Shown: piece by piece, positions 47,480-59,547 of the stretch | How positions within the stretch are numbered: position 1 is the first letter of the stretch | Layout: each line of letters starts with the position of its first letter | Source: Daphnia pulex | Lineage: Eukaryota; Arthropoda; Branchiopoda; Diplostraca; Daphniidae | Assembly: GCF_021134715.1 (NCBI RefSeq) | Contig: NC_060025.1 | Span: 992,001 to 1,056,000, forward strand | Direction: 5' to 3' | DNA: 64,000 nt | Notes under the pieces: generated by a model | Told to the model about the DNA's origin: nothing | Database searches by the model: none | What the model saw: only the letters and a program-made list of their open reading frames with translations | Made by a program: the position numbers and the translations under genes

Positions 47480-49571
47480 ATGACTATTTTGCTGATTTTA
47501 TTTTGTGTGCTGCTTGCTATTTTCTTTTTCATCAAGTTAACTTTGCGACCACACAATTTTCCACCAGGTAACATGAATTTTAAAACGTAAAAAAATTACT
47601 ACTGTCTACTGTATTCAATTCTTGCTCATGCTCAATAACTTCTCGTTCTCTGAAACAAACAGGTCCTAGAGGAGTGCCGTTGCTTGGCTATGCGCCATTG
47701 ATGCCCAAAAAAGAACCCATTTTCAAAGTGATGCAAAAATTGGCTAAAACGTACGGACCGGTGACTGGGTTTTATTTGGTACCAACTCAGCCGTTTATTT
47801 CGGTTGTCGGAACACAGGCTGTCAAAGAAGCCTTGCAAAATAACGATCTCAACGGCAGACCTTCCGGTGCCATGCTAAAAACTAGAACATTTGGGGAAAG
47901 ACTAGGTAAAATTGCCATCAATTTTCAAACCTTTTATTAATAATATGTTACGTTTCAAACGCAGGTCTAGTGTTTGTCGATGGCAATTTTTGGCAGGAAC
48001 AACGGAGATTTACACTTCGTCATTTACGTGATCTTGGGTTCGGCAAAACATCGATCGAGGATCAGATGATGGAAGAAATTAACGAACTGATTTCGGATGT
48101 TACTGAAGCTTCTCAATCTGATCCCGAACACGTGGTAGATTTCAGATTAATTTTCACGGTGTCAGTGATCAATATTTTGTGGGCAATCGTCGGAGGGAAA
48201 AGATATCGCCGGGACGATCCTGAGTTTAAGAAAATATTGGACAATATCGATCAGTTTGTCCGAGCTGGCAATGCTGTGGCTGGTAATTTACCTGTTCCAG
48301 CCTTCCTCATTCGGTTTTTCCCATCTCTACCGAGACGTCTTGGATTGAATACTCATTTGTTTATTCCTATACAAAAACTAATTCAGGTACTTGTTGTTGA
48401 CACATATTTCTGGAACATAATAAGCAGTCCTAAATAATTAAAAAAATTAACTTCACTATTGATACAGGACACTATTGACGAACATGTATCCACGAGATCA
48501 AAGGGAGATGCCCCTCGTGCTTTCATCGATGTCTACTTGGACGAAATGGAGGAACAATCGAAAAAGGATTCTTCTTCTACCTTTGGAAGTAAATCCTTTT
48601 CCCTGTTATTCAACTTAATTTAAATTTAGTTTAATTCAGAGACACAATAACTGATATGCTGGTAAATGTGTGTGTGTCGTTTAGGAAAGCAGCTAGTAGG
48701 AATAGTTCAGGATCTTTTCGCTGCAGGATCCCACACTTCTTCTAGTACCATTGGTTAGCTACATTTTCTTGTTTTACGAATGTGATTTAATACCAATAAA
48801 TTATTATTTTTGTAGGATTTGCGGTTCTCTACCTGATTCATTATCCAACAATCCAAAAGAAGATGCATGACGAGCTGGACAATGTCTGTGGAGATTCTCT
48901 GCCGTCCCTAGCACATCGATCACGGTACGCATGTTATTAGAGATTTAGACAAAAAAATAGAATCACTTATTAATCCTGCTTGAAATATCAATAGACTGCC
49001 CTACACTGAAGCTGTTTTGATGGAAGTAATGAGGATTGCCAGCATCACTCCACTGGCTGTTCCTCATTGTGCCATGAAGGATACACAACTTCAAGGTTTC
49101 ACCATTCCTAAGGTTAAAAGTTTATTCAATAGTTTGTGATTTGTATTCAAAAACAATAATATTACTTTAGGGAAGCGTTCTTGCCATCAATCTGGACTCA
49201 GCTTTCAAAGATCCAACTGCATGGGAAGAGCCGGAAACTTTCCGGCCAGAACGTCACTTGGATCAAGAAGGAAAACTGATTAAAAATGACGCTTACATTC
49301 CCTTTGGTCTTGGTAATTTAGCCGAAAATGGCTCGTCAATAACTACATAAATTTAACAAAATAATTTTTCTTATTATTTATCATAGGCAAACGAGTATGT
49401 TTGGGTGAGCCGTTGGCTAGAAATACGGTATTCCTTTTCATGGCGTCACTAGTAAAAACGTTCGAGTTCAAATCTCTGCCAAACCAACCGCCGCCGACAT
49501 TGGAACCCGCAATGGGATTAGTTTCAGGACCCCAACCTTTCAAAGCTGTCGTCATTCCACGCGCTCCTTAA
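47480..49571 (+). CDS. Cytochrome P450, CYP2 clan, array member 3, His in I-helix motif
   Basis: There are nine exons: 47480-47567, 47663-47905, 47965-48386, 48468-48588, 48685-48753, 48816-48924, 48995-49112, 49171-49312 and 49387-49571, phase-consistent, giving 498 residues. Membrane anchor, WQEQR, EVMR, PETFRPERH and heme loop FGLGKRVCLG (Cys442) are intact. The I-helix motif reads AAGSHTSSS: the usual acidic residue is His308 (codon CAC at 48732-48734). The acid and the following Thr normally help deliver protons during oxygen activation. Loss of the acid often goes with unusual chemistry or reduced monooxygenation in other P450s, so activity cannot be assumed. It shares this change with copy 4. 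The substrate is unknown. Confidence 0.92.
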
Positions 49572-50203
49572 TAGTTCGACGATGAAAGTTTAAACACGGA
49601 GAGTAATTCAAGGTATCAATTGACCGTTTTGTTATTTTTATTTTCAGAAAAGAATATTCTCTATTCTTTGGCTAGAGCTTTTGTTTGAAACAAAATACTA
49701 TACCCCCCTCCACTGGTACACATTTCGCAATATTAACTGCTGCTCAATTGAAATAGCGGTTCCTAAACGCCATCAGTAAATAAGGTTTCTGTTTATTATT
49801 GCTTGGTGCGTTCTTGAATGTAATTTGTAAGGACTTTTATTATTTCGCCTTGGATGAACATTGACCTTGCTTTGTCATCTAGTACGTTGGAAGTACATGG
49901 AACCAACGAAAGATTGTTTTTGTAGTTATCGTTTTCCAATTTTCTTAGAGTTACCCATACAAATATGACAACATATGCTATTAATAGTCCCAGTAACCAC
50001 ACAATGTCGCTTATCGCCTATTCCACGGATGGCCACACCCAATATAGGGCATCGGAGAAAAGCGGATAAGAAATGTTACTCCCTCAGGATTTGGAAGTCA
50101 TCAAGTCAACAAAGTAACATAACCTTGGAAAGCTCTTAGTCTCAAAAGGGATTCTGTGAAAAACAGTCGAATATAATTTCATTCGTAGCTAAATTTTAAC
50201 AGC
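49572..50203. other. Spacer between P450 copies 3 and 4, with a minus-strand hydrophobic ORF
   Basis: On the minus strand, after an acceptor-like GAATAG, a frame is open from about 50026 down to a stop at 49796. It reads a hydrophobic segment (VWLLGLLIAYVVIFVWVTL) and then a charged tail. It has no ATG and no recognised upstream exon. It might be the last exon of a small membrane-protein gene or a remnant, and is not called as a gene. Confidence 0.35.
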
Positions 50204-52315
50204 ATGCCTTTCTTAATGATTTTATTCTGTGCGGTTATTGTGATCTTCTATCTCTTCAAGTTGTCGCTACGTCCACCTCATTTCCCACCAGGTAAAATCA
50301 ATTACCTCTTTACTGTTAAAAAGCCAATTTTAAAAACATTTTGTAACGTAAACAGGCCCCAGAGGATTGCCACTGCTGGGCTATTCGCCATTAATGCCCA
50401 CAAAGGACCCGTTCTTTAAAACCATGCAAAAGTTGGCTAAGACGTACGGACCCGTGACTGGATTTTATTTGGGACCCACCCAGCCGTTTATCTCCGTTGT
50501 CGGGGCACAGGCTGTTAGAGAAGCCTTGCAAAATGGCGATCTCAGCGGCAGACCTTCTGGTGCAATATTGTTAAGTAGAACATTTGGGGAGAGACTAGGT
50601 AAATTAAATGTTTAACAAAATCTAGAAATGGTTCAACGCTACAATAACTTCCCCGTGTTTTTTTTTTTTTTTTTTTTTTACTGACTAACAACGTACAGGC
50701 CTATCGTTTGTGGAAGGCGATTTTTGGCAAGAACAGCGGAGATTCACGCTACGCCATTTACGTGATCTCGGTTTCGGAAAAACCTCAATCGAGGATCAGA
50801 TGATGGGCGAGATCACCGATTTAATTTCTGAAATCACCGCAACGGCAAAATCGAATCGTGATCACGTTGTAGATTTCAAATCCATTTTCTCAGTATCGGT
50901 GATTAACATCCTGTGGGCGATTATTGGAGGGAAAAGATTTCAACGTGATGACCCAAAGTTCAAGAAACTATTGGACAACATCGATCAATTTTTACAAAGT
51001 GGCAATGTTCTGCAAGCGAATTTACCTGTTCCTGCCATCTTAGTTCGTCTTTTCCCTTCTCTACCGGGATGGCTTGGAATCAATACCCAATTGTTCGTTC
51101 CTATACAAAAATTCATTGAGGTAAGCCTGCAGTATTCAATTCAGTTTTCACATTTAAAAGATGACAATGTGTTTATCTTATTAAACCGAGTAATACCCAA
51201 AATGTTCATGTACAGGAAACTATCGACGAACATATTTCCACCAGATCGAATGGAGATGCTGCTCGCGATTATATTGATGTCTACTTGGATGAAATGGAGA
51301 GGCAGTTGAAGACTAATGAATCAACCACTTTCAGCAGTAATACTCACTTTATTTTAACTTTAATTTTAATTTAAACCTGCTGTATCATGTTTTTGTAACG
51401 TACCATTTCACAGAGAAGCAGCTTATAAGTATAATCCAAGACCTTTTCGGTGCGGGATTCCATACATCTTCAAGTTCCATTGGTTTGCCGAAAATTTTAA
51501 TACTGCGACATAGAAGTGATCTGATTTGACTATAATTACCTCTGTTGTTAGGATTTGCGGTTCTTTATATGATTCATTATCCAACAATCCAACAGCAGAT
51601 GCGTGACGAACTGGACGATATTTGTGGCGATTCTCTGCCGTCACTAGCACATCGATCACGGTACGTATATTATTTTAGAAAAGAGACCAAAGAATGAAAT
51701 TACTTAACATCTTTCACCTGCATAACACCAATAGACTGCCCTATACTGAAGCCGTTTTAATGGAAGTCATGAGGATAGCTACCATTGCCCCGGCGGGAGT
51801 CCCTCACTGTGCCATGAAAGAAACACAACTTCAAGGTTTCACCATTCCAAAAGTAAGTGATTATTAATTTAACTTTGGCTATATATATGTAATTGACGAA
51901 AAATTTTAGGGAAGCATCCTTGCCATCAATCTCGACTCGGCTTCCAACGATGCAACTGCATGGAAAGACCCAGAGAATTTCCGACCTGAACGTCATTTGG
52001 ATGAAAATGGAAAGGTGATTAAAAACGAAAATCTCATTCCTTTTGGCCTAGGTAATCGCAAAAAGTAAATTTTATTTTTGTTTGTGTAACTTATTATTCA
52101 TTATTCAACTATATTGTAATACAGGGAGACGGGTTTGTTTGGGCGAACCATTGGCTCGGAATACAATATTTCTTTTCGTGGCTTGTCTCGTGAAAACATT
52201 TGCGTTCAAATCTGTCCCCAACGAACCGCTTCCGACGTTGGAACCCAATGCCGCAATTTTATTGAGTCCGAAACCGTTTTTCGCCACCGCAATTCCACGA
52301 GTCTATTCATGGTAG
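50204..52315 (+). CDS. Cytochrome P450, CYP2 clan, array member 4, His in I-helix motif
   Basis: There are nine exons: 50204-50291, 50356-50598, 50699-51120, 51216-51336, 51414-51482, 51552-51660, 51735-51852, 51910-52051 and 52125-52315, phase-consistent, giving 500 residues. The anchor, [18 protein letters not shown] and heme loop FGLGRRVCLG (Cys442) are intact. The I-helix motif is GAGFHTSSS, with His308 (codon CAT at 51461-51463) in place of the acid, as in copy 3, and Phe before it. The C-terminus differs from the other copies ([15 protein letters not shown]), which may alter the channel. The second intron holds a T run of about 20 bases. Copies 3 and 4 form a subgroup distinct from copies 1 and 2. 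Confidence 0.92.
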
Positions 52316-53249
52316 GGTATTATTATTTTTTTTACAACTTATGTAATAAATATTTGACAATGCACATTCACTGGAAGACAAAATGCAATATTTTAGAAGG
52401 GTGGATACTGGGTAGACACTATTGCGGTTGTAGTTACAAAAAACACCAGGCATATCAGTTAAATATCTAGAATTCAATTAAATTTCCCACGTTTTTTAAA
52501 GGCTCATCATACAAAGTTTTATCTTTCAATTGGAATAGCAAAGTTAAAATAGTGTGAATCGATTTAATTCGCAGTAAGATGTGCACTCATAATCGCCCAT
52601 CGGATCAAGCAATCAGCATCTGATCAAAATTACCAGTGTTTGATTTCTTGCCCCCACCCTACTTCGTAATATTCTTACTATGTGTATGTCTCTGGTATGA
52701 CATATTGACATGTTAGTCTTCTGTGTATGTTATTATCATATATGGTATTTCATTATAACATGATCTTTTTTCGATTTCCCTACAGCCTTCCTTGACTTAA
52801 AAGCAAGGCTAGTTGTCAACATTTTTCAATAGATGGCGAAATAGTCGACTTTTTCTAATTCGTAAAATGGCAACTTGGGGGTTTCATTTTTTTGGATTGC
52901 TTTTCCATGCCTTCTTCTTTGTTTTTTCTAATAACAGTTTCTCAATTATTAGGCTTACCCGCTTAGCCACACCACAGTCACATCTCGGTTTCTTTTCCCA
53001 TTCATGATTATCTCCTTTCGCGTTAGTGGCTAATCCACATTATCCAAACTGACGGTAGCATGTGACATTCGATGCAAATTTCTAAACATTTGAGTGAAGT
53101 CAAAAAGAAAAAGAAAAAATAGACAATCTATAAATATTTTAGCGCTTTCAGAACGAAAATATTTATGGTCTTACTTTGATTGAATTGAAATTTTTATTAA
53201 ATAATAGGTTTAGATACAGACATTTCAGTGGTTTGAATCAACTTTCAAT
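52316..53249. other. Intergenic region right of the P450 array
   Basis: AT-rich 3' flank of copy 4 and 3' flank of the minus-strand cuticle gene. Open frames at 52135-52470 and 52813-53007 show no coding signal. Confidence 0.5.
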
Positions 53250-53967
53250 TTAGTACTGGGGCTGGACTGCGGGGGCTTTGTAGACCGGAGTGGCGGTGTA
53301 AGCCGGGGCCGGTGCAGAGTATGTGGGAGCGGTGACGGTGTAGGTGGGACCCTTTTTGGCCGGGGCAGTGTATGTGGGAGCAGTGTAAGTGGGAGCAGTG
53401 GGCTTGTAAGCAGGAGCGGAGTAGGTGGGAGCGGTGGGCTTGTAAGCAGGAGCGGAGTAGGTGGTAGCTTTGTAGTTGGATGCGACGTATTCGGGATACT
53501 TGGCTTCACCGGTGTACTTGACGTCAGCGACATATCCGTAGCTGTCGGCCTTGTAGGTGACAATTTGGGTGCGGCCGTCGGGAAGGACGACGCGGTATGA
53601 TCCGGTTACGACATTGCCGTCGACACTCTTCTCAGAGTGTTCGTAGTCGTTGTAGTAATCGTTGACGGCCCAGCTGAAGTCGTAAGGTTGGGGAGTCTTC
53701 AAAAAATATTCAATCGCGAAATTTAATTTCCATATGTTTCTTTAATTGATTGATGAAATGAGACTCACCTCGTATTTGGCTTCATATGTAGATTTGTATG
53801 CTGGAGCTTCGTACTTGGGAGCGTATTCGGCTGACCTGTAAGAATCGGCGGCAGCGACAGCGAAAAGAGCGGCGAGGATGAAGAACTAATAAAATAAGAA
53901 AAATGTTATGTCCTGTACAAGGTAATACGTTTTAGGAGACTACGTTTAAAATATTTCCTACTTTCAT
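53250..53967 (-). CDS. Rebers-Riddiford chitin-binding cuticle protein, 189 residues
   Basis: There are three exons: 53962-53967 (Met-Lys), 53769-53885 and 53250-53696, phase-consistent. The signal peptide is MKFFILAALFAVAAA. The chitin_bind_4 domain covers about residues 46-105, with YDFSWAVNDYYNDYEHSEKS, GSYRVVLPDGRTQIVTYKAD and YGYVADVKY. This matches the extended Rebers-Riddiford consensus, RR-2-like from the xxxYxVVxPDGxxxxVxYxAD pattern. The C-terminal third is repetitive (SAPAYKPTAPTY, TAPTYTAPA). The protein is secreted into the exoskeleton and binds chitin through the aromatic face of the domain. The two-codon first exon is typical of this family. The reading is confident. Confidence 0.95.
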
Positions 53968-55630
53968 TTTGGAGTAGTTGTAAACTTGCTGAAAACAGTT
54001 GGTAAACTGATAATTTCTTTCTGATCTGTTCACGTTTTTATACAAAATTTGAGAGTACATTCCGACTGATACGTTGGAATATGGCAATTAGCCGAAATAA
54101 TGTATTCAGCGAAAGTGATTGGTAGAGGTTATGCAAGTAATAAGTAGTCAAGGTAAAAGAAAATTTAAATGCACCTCGCCCATTTACTCATATCAAGGGG
54201 AAAGTTAGTGAACATTGGACAACCGGTAACAGATTGGTACCCATTTTTGAATCATAACTTGAATATGGAAAGAAACCGTTGCTCGACTTTTTGAGGAACT
54301 TAATTTGGTTAATGACCTACTATTAAACTGTCACAAGTTTAATTACGTTCTCTTTTATCCTCGTTTAGAAAGCATTGCGGGAATTCCCCCTGTCTTTTTT
54401 TTTCCATAAATAGGCTACCTTTTAATTGTTCAGACCAATTTACCATCGTCTGATAATCAAAAACGTTGGTTCGCAGAACTGGTTCAATCGATTGGTGTAG
54501 ATTTCACAGCGCACAATTTTTAGTTGTGTGGTGTTGTTCATAGTCAGTAAATCACAGCCAGCACAAGAATAATTGAATTTGTTAAACAAGAGAATTTATT
54601 GAAATAAGCTGGAAGGAGGAGTGGTATTCGACCTGGGTACACACTCCCGTTCACTCCCGCTCGTACCTCATTATTGACTACGAACTGAGCCTCAACTTTA
54701 TCTATTAATTATTATCGTGTTAATCATAATCGTTTTTCAGTAAAAAAAAAAAACGGGTTGAAATTGGATTTCCGGAGCTTCAGGATTATCAGGAATCTCA
54801 TTTGAGTTCAATTATTGTGTCTGGCAACGCTGCTAGCCTCGTTTCTCTTCCCTCTTTCCCGCCTTTGTTATATGTTCGTACTTCGTAGGCACATTTGGAC
54901 GAAAATTCAGACAGAATGGGTCAATGGCCGTCGATAGAATTACTGCGTCATCGAAATCTAATTTCGTTTAGGGTTATTATTTCTTTATTTATTATTTTTG
55001 TGTGTGTTGTGTTACTGAATTGTTGCTAAGAACTACCGGTCAAAGAATTGGATTCGAAATTAAATATTCTCATTAGATTCACTATTCGAGTATTCGGAAT
55101 GTTGTGTGGTTGTGTCATGGGGTTCTGTTTTTTTGTTCATATCCTAGAATTTTTTATCCCTATCTTTTTTTTCCCATATGTATTCTTGAGTCAATCTAGA
55201 GGTAACTAAATTGTGTGGTAAATTTTTTGAACTACAGTCAGGGTGTAACTTTTGGTTTCATTATATTGTCCAAATCACCAGCTAATTTAGGTTTATGCAT
55301 CATTCTGAATTTGAAAGAACCCTAATATAATTGCTATTACTCTTTGTTGTAGTTTGGATTGTTGACTCGCAGAGACTTCAGATCTAAAAGCTGACATTTC
55401 AGTGGGATGTCAATAGTGTGCTTGGAATTGTTTCATATCACAGAATCATAATTTATTCTTCACTTCCTTTTTGCACTATTTTTTGTGCGCTTTGTTCATC
55501 TTATAACTCAGACGTTGTGAATCAGAAAGTTGATGTAAAATAGTTGAACTAAATTCTTACTTTTCTTTTTTTATGTGTTCAGTTTTGTCTAAATTGGTCG
55601 GAGAAGTATTCACCTACAAACCATACCAGA
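53968..55630. other. Intergenic region between the cuticle gene and the Piwi fragment
   Basis: It contains the cuticle gene's promoter on the left and AT-rich DNA with no supported gene elsewhere. A possible leader exon for the Piwi fragment ends near 55580-55625 but encodes nothing recognisable. Confidence 0.45.
54035..54042 (-). promoter_or_regulatory. TATA box of the chitin-binding cuticle gene
   Basis: The minus strand reads TATAAAAA about 70 bp upstream of the ATG at 53967, the usual position for cuticle genes. Confidence 0.65.
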
Positions 55631-56549
55631 ATGTCAGATCAAGATGCTCATGGACGTTCACGAGGCCGGTCACGTGGTTTACGTGGAGAATTGGATCCGG
55701 ACGAATCCGTTCGAAGACCAAGAGAACATGGAATAGCCCCATATACAACTCACCCACCTCATGTATGTTAAATTTGTGCTCAATGGTCAACTATAAATTA
55801 ATGGCCTTTCTAACTGCAGCATGCGAGGCGAGCCGGAAGCCGCGTGAACACATTTTAGAAGAACCCGAAAGTAAACCTTTGTAGCGCTCGGGTTCAGGAG
55901 GTCGAGCTGTGCCAAGTCGTGAAGCTCCACATGAACAATCTGGGGCTCCACATGGTAGGGCATCCTTTCATGGAGGGGCTGCTCCTCTGGCCGGGGCTTC
56001 AATAGTGGAGAAGGAACAACTGTTGGTGGCCGTGGAGTCAGTCGTTTTCGCGAGCAGATGGAAGCCATGATTGTCACTCGACCTTCGGCCGACTTCAGTA
56101 AATTGGGTAAATTAAAGAAACTGTCATTATTAAACTTTTTTTTTCTTCTTGACGAGAATTGGAATCGTAATTTGCAAGTTTTTTTTAAGTTATTGTCGTA
56201 ATGCATGTGTTGTAACCATCAGGGCGAACTGACACGGAACTTCCTGTTGCAAAATCGCGTTTACTTCGTTCCTGACGTTGACCATATTGGTGCCCGTAAG
56301 GCACTAATCCGCGTAGGCCTACATGAGGCTAAACTGGGAAAGTATCTTTTTTTTTATGGAACTCTCCTTTACAATATCACTCGCCTTCCTCAAGTAAGTT
56401 TAAGTTTTGGAGTCATTCTGAAACTACTTAATAGCTTTTTATTTTATGTTTAGCCGCTGGAGCTCTTATCTAAACGCATTAACTCGGATGTTGCTATTCA
56501 TTTACGATTAGTCGGAGAAATTCACAAGGATGACGCTGCTTATACAATA
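55631..56549 (+). pseudogene. Broken Piwi-subfamily Argonaute fragment (N-terminal domain only)
   Basis: ATG 55631 opens an Arg/Gly-rich N-terminus (MSDQDAHGRSRGRSRGLRGE) of the kind methylated in Piwi proteins; this exon ends at 55762 before GTATGT. The next block (from 55820) meets a stop after 12 codons. RG-rich sequence continues in another frame (about 55889-56005), then shifts again to a frame reading SRFREQMEAMIVTRPSADFSKLG up to 56106. Exon-like blocks 56223-56393 (ARKALIRVGLHE, YGTLLYNITRLPQ) and 56454-56549 (PLELLSKRINSDVAIHLRLVGE) match the N domain of Piwi/Aubergine, each with good donors. No PAZ, MID or PIWI (slicer) domain follows before 58337. I see at least two frame breaks and truncation, so it is most likely a pseudogene. 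Piwi proteins bind piRNAs and silence transposons. Confidence 0.75.
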
Positions 56550-58337
56550 GTAAGTGGTGCATTGTCTAAGAATGATTGGGTTTAGCGATATGGAAAACTG
56601 AAAAAAGTTAAAGAAAGGAAATGATGTAACGAATCTTCGCATATCTTTTATTGACTAGTTTTTAAAGTTTGTCGAGCGCGGGTGAGAAAGCCACTTTGAT
56701 CGTTTTTGAGCGATTTGGATTTTGAATGGGCTCCATTTTTATGTTTCTGTCGATTTCCTCGAGATGGCAGTATTAAGAAAATGTCGTCTGCTTTCATTTT
56801 GTTTACTAGTTTATTAAAAAAAATGAGACGAAATTTGAATGGTAACATTTGAAATTCAGCTGAAGGATGGTAAAATGGTAAAATACAAGTTGAAATGATC
56901 AATAAGTAAAGTTAAAGTTTTGCTATGTCAAAGCAATTGTGTTGAAATGTGAAAACATGGTGTAGACAGAAAATTTTCTACTTGCTCTCTGCTTTTAGAG
57001 GTTAAAATTGAAACAGTTATTTTGTATTCAGGTATCATTCAACCACCTTCATTGTGAAACAAACAGGTTGTTTGTGGACAAATCAATCCAGTGCTGTTCC
57101 TGCAGGAAAATATCACAAGTGAAAAACAATCGTTTTTTTATTAGAAAACATGGTAAACATAACATTTTCATATATTCATGCAAGTTTATTTTTAAGCTGT
57201 TTAGTGTTAAGCTGTTTTGCTTGAAATTTTAAACATTCTAATTTTCTTGGAGGCAAGTGCAACTAGAGAATTTTATGACAAAGAGGAACTGCCAGCCATA
57301 CCTCCTTGTTACAGCCGTTTTGAAATTATTAGTCTGTTAAAACAGAGAAGCATAACACATCAATTAGAGATATTTTTGATATTTTTTGAGCTCGCTCTAC
57401 GTTTGAAAGTTTGTTGTTATAGTCTGTCCACTTTCACTCACTATATGGCCACTATATCCCACAACACACGTCAAGGAGTGTGGTTTAGAGATTTCACACG
57501 TCATGCGAAATGGCATTTGTCACGTTTCAACTTAATTTATTTCGATAGGATGGCTGGTTGGTCGTTGCCCAGTGGATAGAAGGAGAAAAATGGTTCAGTT
57601 AAAAAAATTTAGTTATAAGTAAATTATTGTCGCTAGTATCCACTAGGATTTGACGATTTGCGCTGGTAGGACGATGGAGCTGCTATGGGAAATGTCCACA
57701 CTTCGTTCCCTATTTATCATTTTTGTAACCCAATAACTAGTAGTTTTCTAATTTAAGCGCCATGACATTGATTAAATACGGTAATGGCTTTTTCGTACGG
57801 CTCTAATTGCGCGTTTCCTTTATAGTGAAATACCGTAGATTTTGACTTTCTAAAACATTAATTTAAAAGAGAGATAGGAAGAAAACGGGTTTTACCGTGT
57901 TTTTTGTACCCCATAGCCTACTGTTAACCAACTGTCGAAAAGAAATAGTTTTCTCACAACGCCTCGAAAACCCGATTTAATAAATAAGTAATAATGCAGC
58001 AGGAATGGGACGCGTGGTAAATGTATGTACGATAGAATGTGAGGAGCTGAGGACGGGTTTTTCCAGAGTCGGGGCTGGAAGGGAAGATACTGGGTCTACC
58101 ACAAAGCCACGAAGATGTATACTTTTGGTTCTCTTTTTTCCCGTTGATGAGCAGAAATAATATGTATTTACAGAATAGGAGAAAATGTCTGCTATAGTTG
58201 TACATCAAGGTGCACATTGCTGCACCAAAAGTAGACTTTCTACTACACGAGCTGACTGATATATAAACGACTTCTGTAGGCGATAAAAAGTCACAGTTGC
58301 GAATTGTTCTTCACTCCTACAGGTAGTTCAACTTAAA
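56550..58337. other. Region right of the Piwi fragment
   Basis: No continuation of the Piwi gene was found. A plus-strand open frame at 57217-57579 contains a protein-like stretch (SATREFYDKEELPAIPPCYS), and the same DNA resembles part of the repeat near 39370-39440. It may be a mobile-element remnant. The right end is the promoter of the next gene. Confidence 0.4.
58260..58267 (+). promoter_or_regulatory. TATA box of the Gln/Pro-rich gene
   Basis: TATATAAA lies 71-78 bp upstream of the ATG at 58338, so transcription should start near 58290. Confidence 0.65.
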
Positions 58338-59547
58338 ATGTGGAAGGTAACGAAAATCACAAACTCGCTGTCTAGTACTTTAAATGATAAGTTTTGTTAT
58401 TCATCCATGTTTTATTTTCATTCAACAGGTAACGAACTCGATCAAATGTGCGCTCGTGATTGCTTTGGTGCTTATGCAACAAGGCTCAGAAGCAACTAAA
58501 GGAAAACGTTAGTAAATTTCCTAATATGTTTATTCATTTTGACGTTGAATTTTACCAGTAACGAATAAAATTTGTTATTCATCAAATACAAAACCAGGCC
58601 ATCGACAACCAGCTGCTTCACCTACCTATCAGTCCTACCAGCAACAAGCCCCAGTAGCTCCTCCAGCCTACCAACAACCTGCTCCTTCTTATCAGCAACC
58701 TCAGCAACAAGCTCCAGCACCGTACCAGCAGCAAGCTTCATCGGCTCCTTCTTATCAGCAACCTGCTCCATCGGCCCCATCTCAGCAACATCCTCCAGCG
58801 CCTCAGTCGTACCAGCAACAGGCTTCCCCGTCACCATCATACCAGCCACAGGCCCCAACGGCTCCAGCTCAATCATACCAACAACAGCAGACGCCAGCCG
58901 CTCCGTCTTACCAACAACCTTCTCCGGCAGCCCCAACCTACCAACAGCCGACCCAAGCAAGTCCATCCCACCAGCAACAAACCCCATCGGCCCCATCTTA
59001 TCAACAACAATCGGCCCCAGCGGTTCCATCGTACCAACAACAGGCTCCAGCTTCCTCTTCCTACGGTGGGGCTCAGCAGGCACCGACCCCGTCTCACCAA
59101 CAGCAAAATGAAATCGCTCCATCTTACCAGCCACAGCCGACTCCATTGGTTCCTTCTCACCAGCAGCAGCATTCAGCTCCTTCCTATCAACAACAAGCTC
59201 CGTCAGCTCCAACCTACCAACCACAGACTCCAACAGCTCCAGCTCCATCATATCAACAACAACAACCGCAGTCTCCAGCCGCTCCATCTTATCAACAACC
59301 TCCTCCAGCCACCCCAACTCAACAAAAGCCGACCCAAGCGGCTCCATCCTACCAGCAACAGCAAGTTGCTCCTCCAGCCTATCAGCAGCCGCAAGCTCCA
59401 GCGGCTCCATCCGGTCCATTTCATCAGGAGCAACAGTCGTCAGCGGCCCCATCGTATCAGCAACAGGTCGGCCAAGCAGTTTCTTCCAACCAGCAACAAC
59501 TGGCTCCCGTCCCCTCCTTCTATGGCCCTTCTTCTCTGTTTGTCTAA
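58338..59547 (+). CDS. Secreted Gln/Pro/Ala/Ser-rich repeat protein, 345 residues
   Basis: There are three exons: 58338-58346 (Met-Trp-Lys), 58429-58507 and 58598-59547, phase-consistent. A signal peptide lies in residues 1-25 (NSIKCALVIALVLMQQGSEA) and spans the first junction. The remaining 320 residues consist of about 25 imperfect SYQQQ-type units separated by Ala/Pro/Ser (APSYQQQAPSAP and variants), nearly without charge or cysteine. The short first exon, TATA box and secretion signal resemble structural-protein genes (cuticle, eggshell, adhesive or silk-like). Gln/Pro/Tyr repeats suggest an extended matrix that may be cross-linked through Gln or Tyr; this is inference. The opposite strand is also open over the repeat (58622-59575) only because of base composition. 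Confidence 0.82.
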
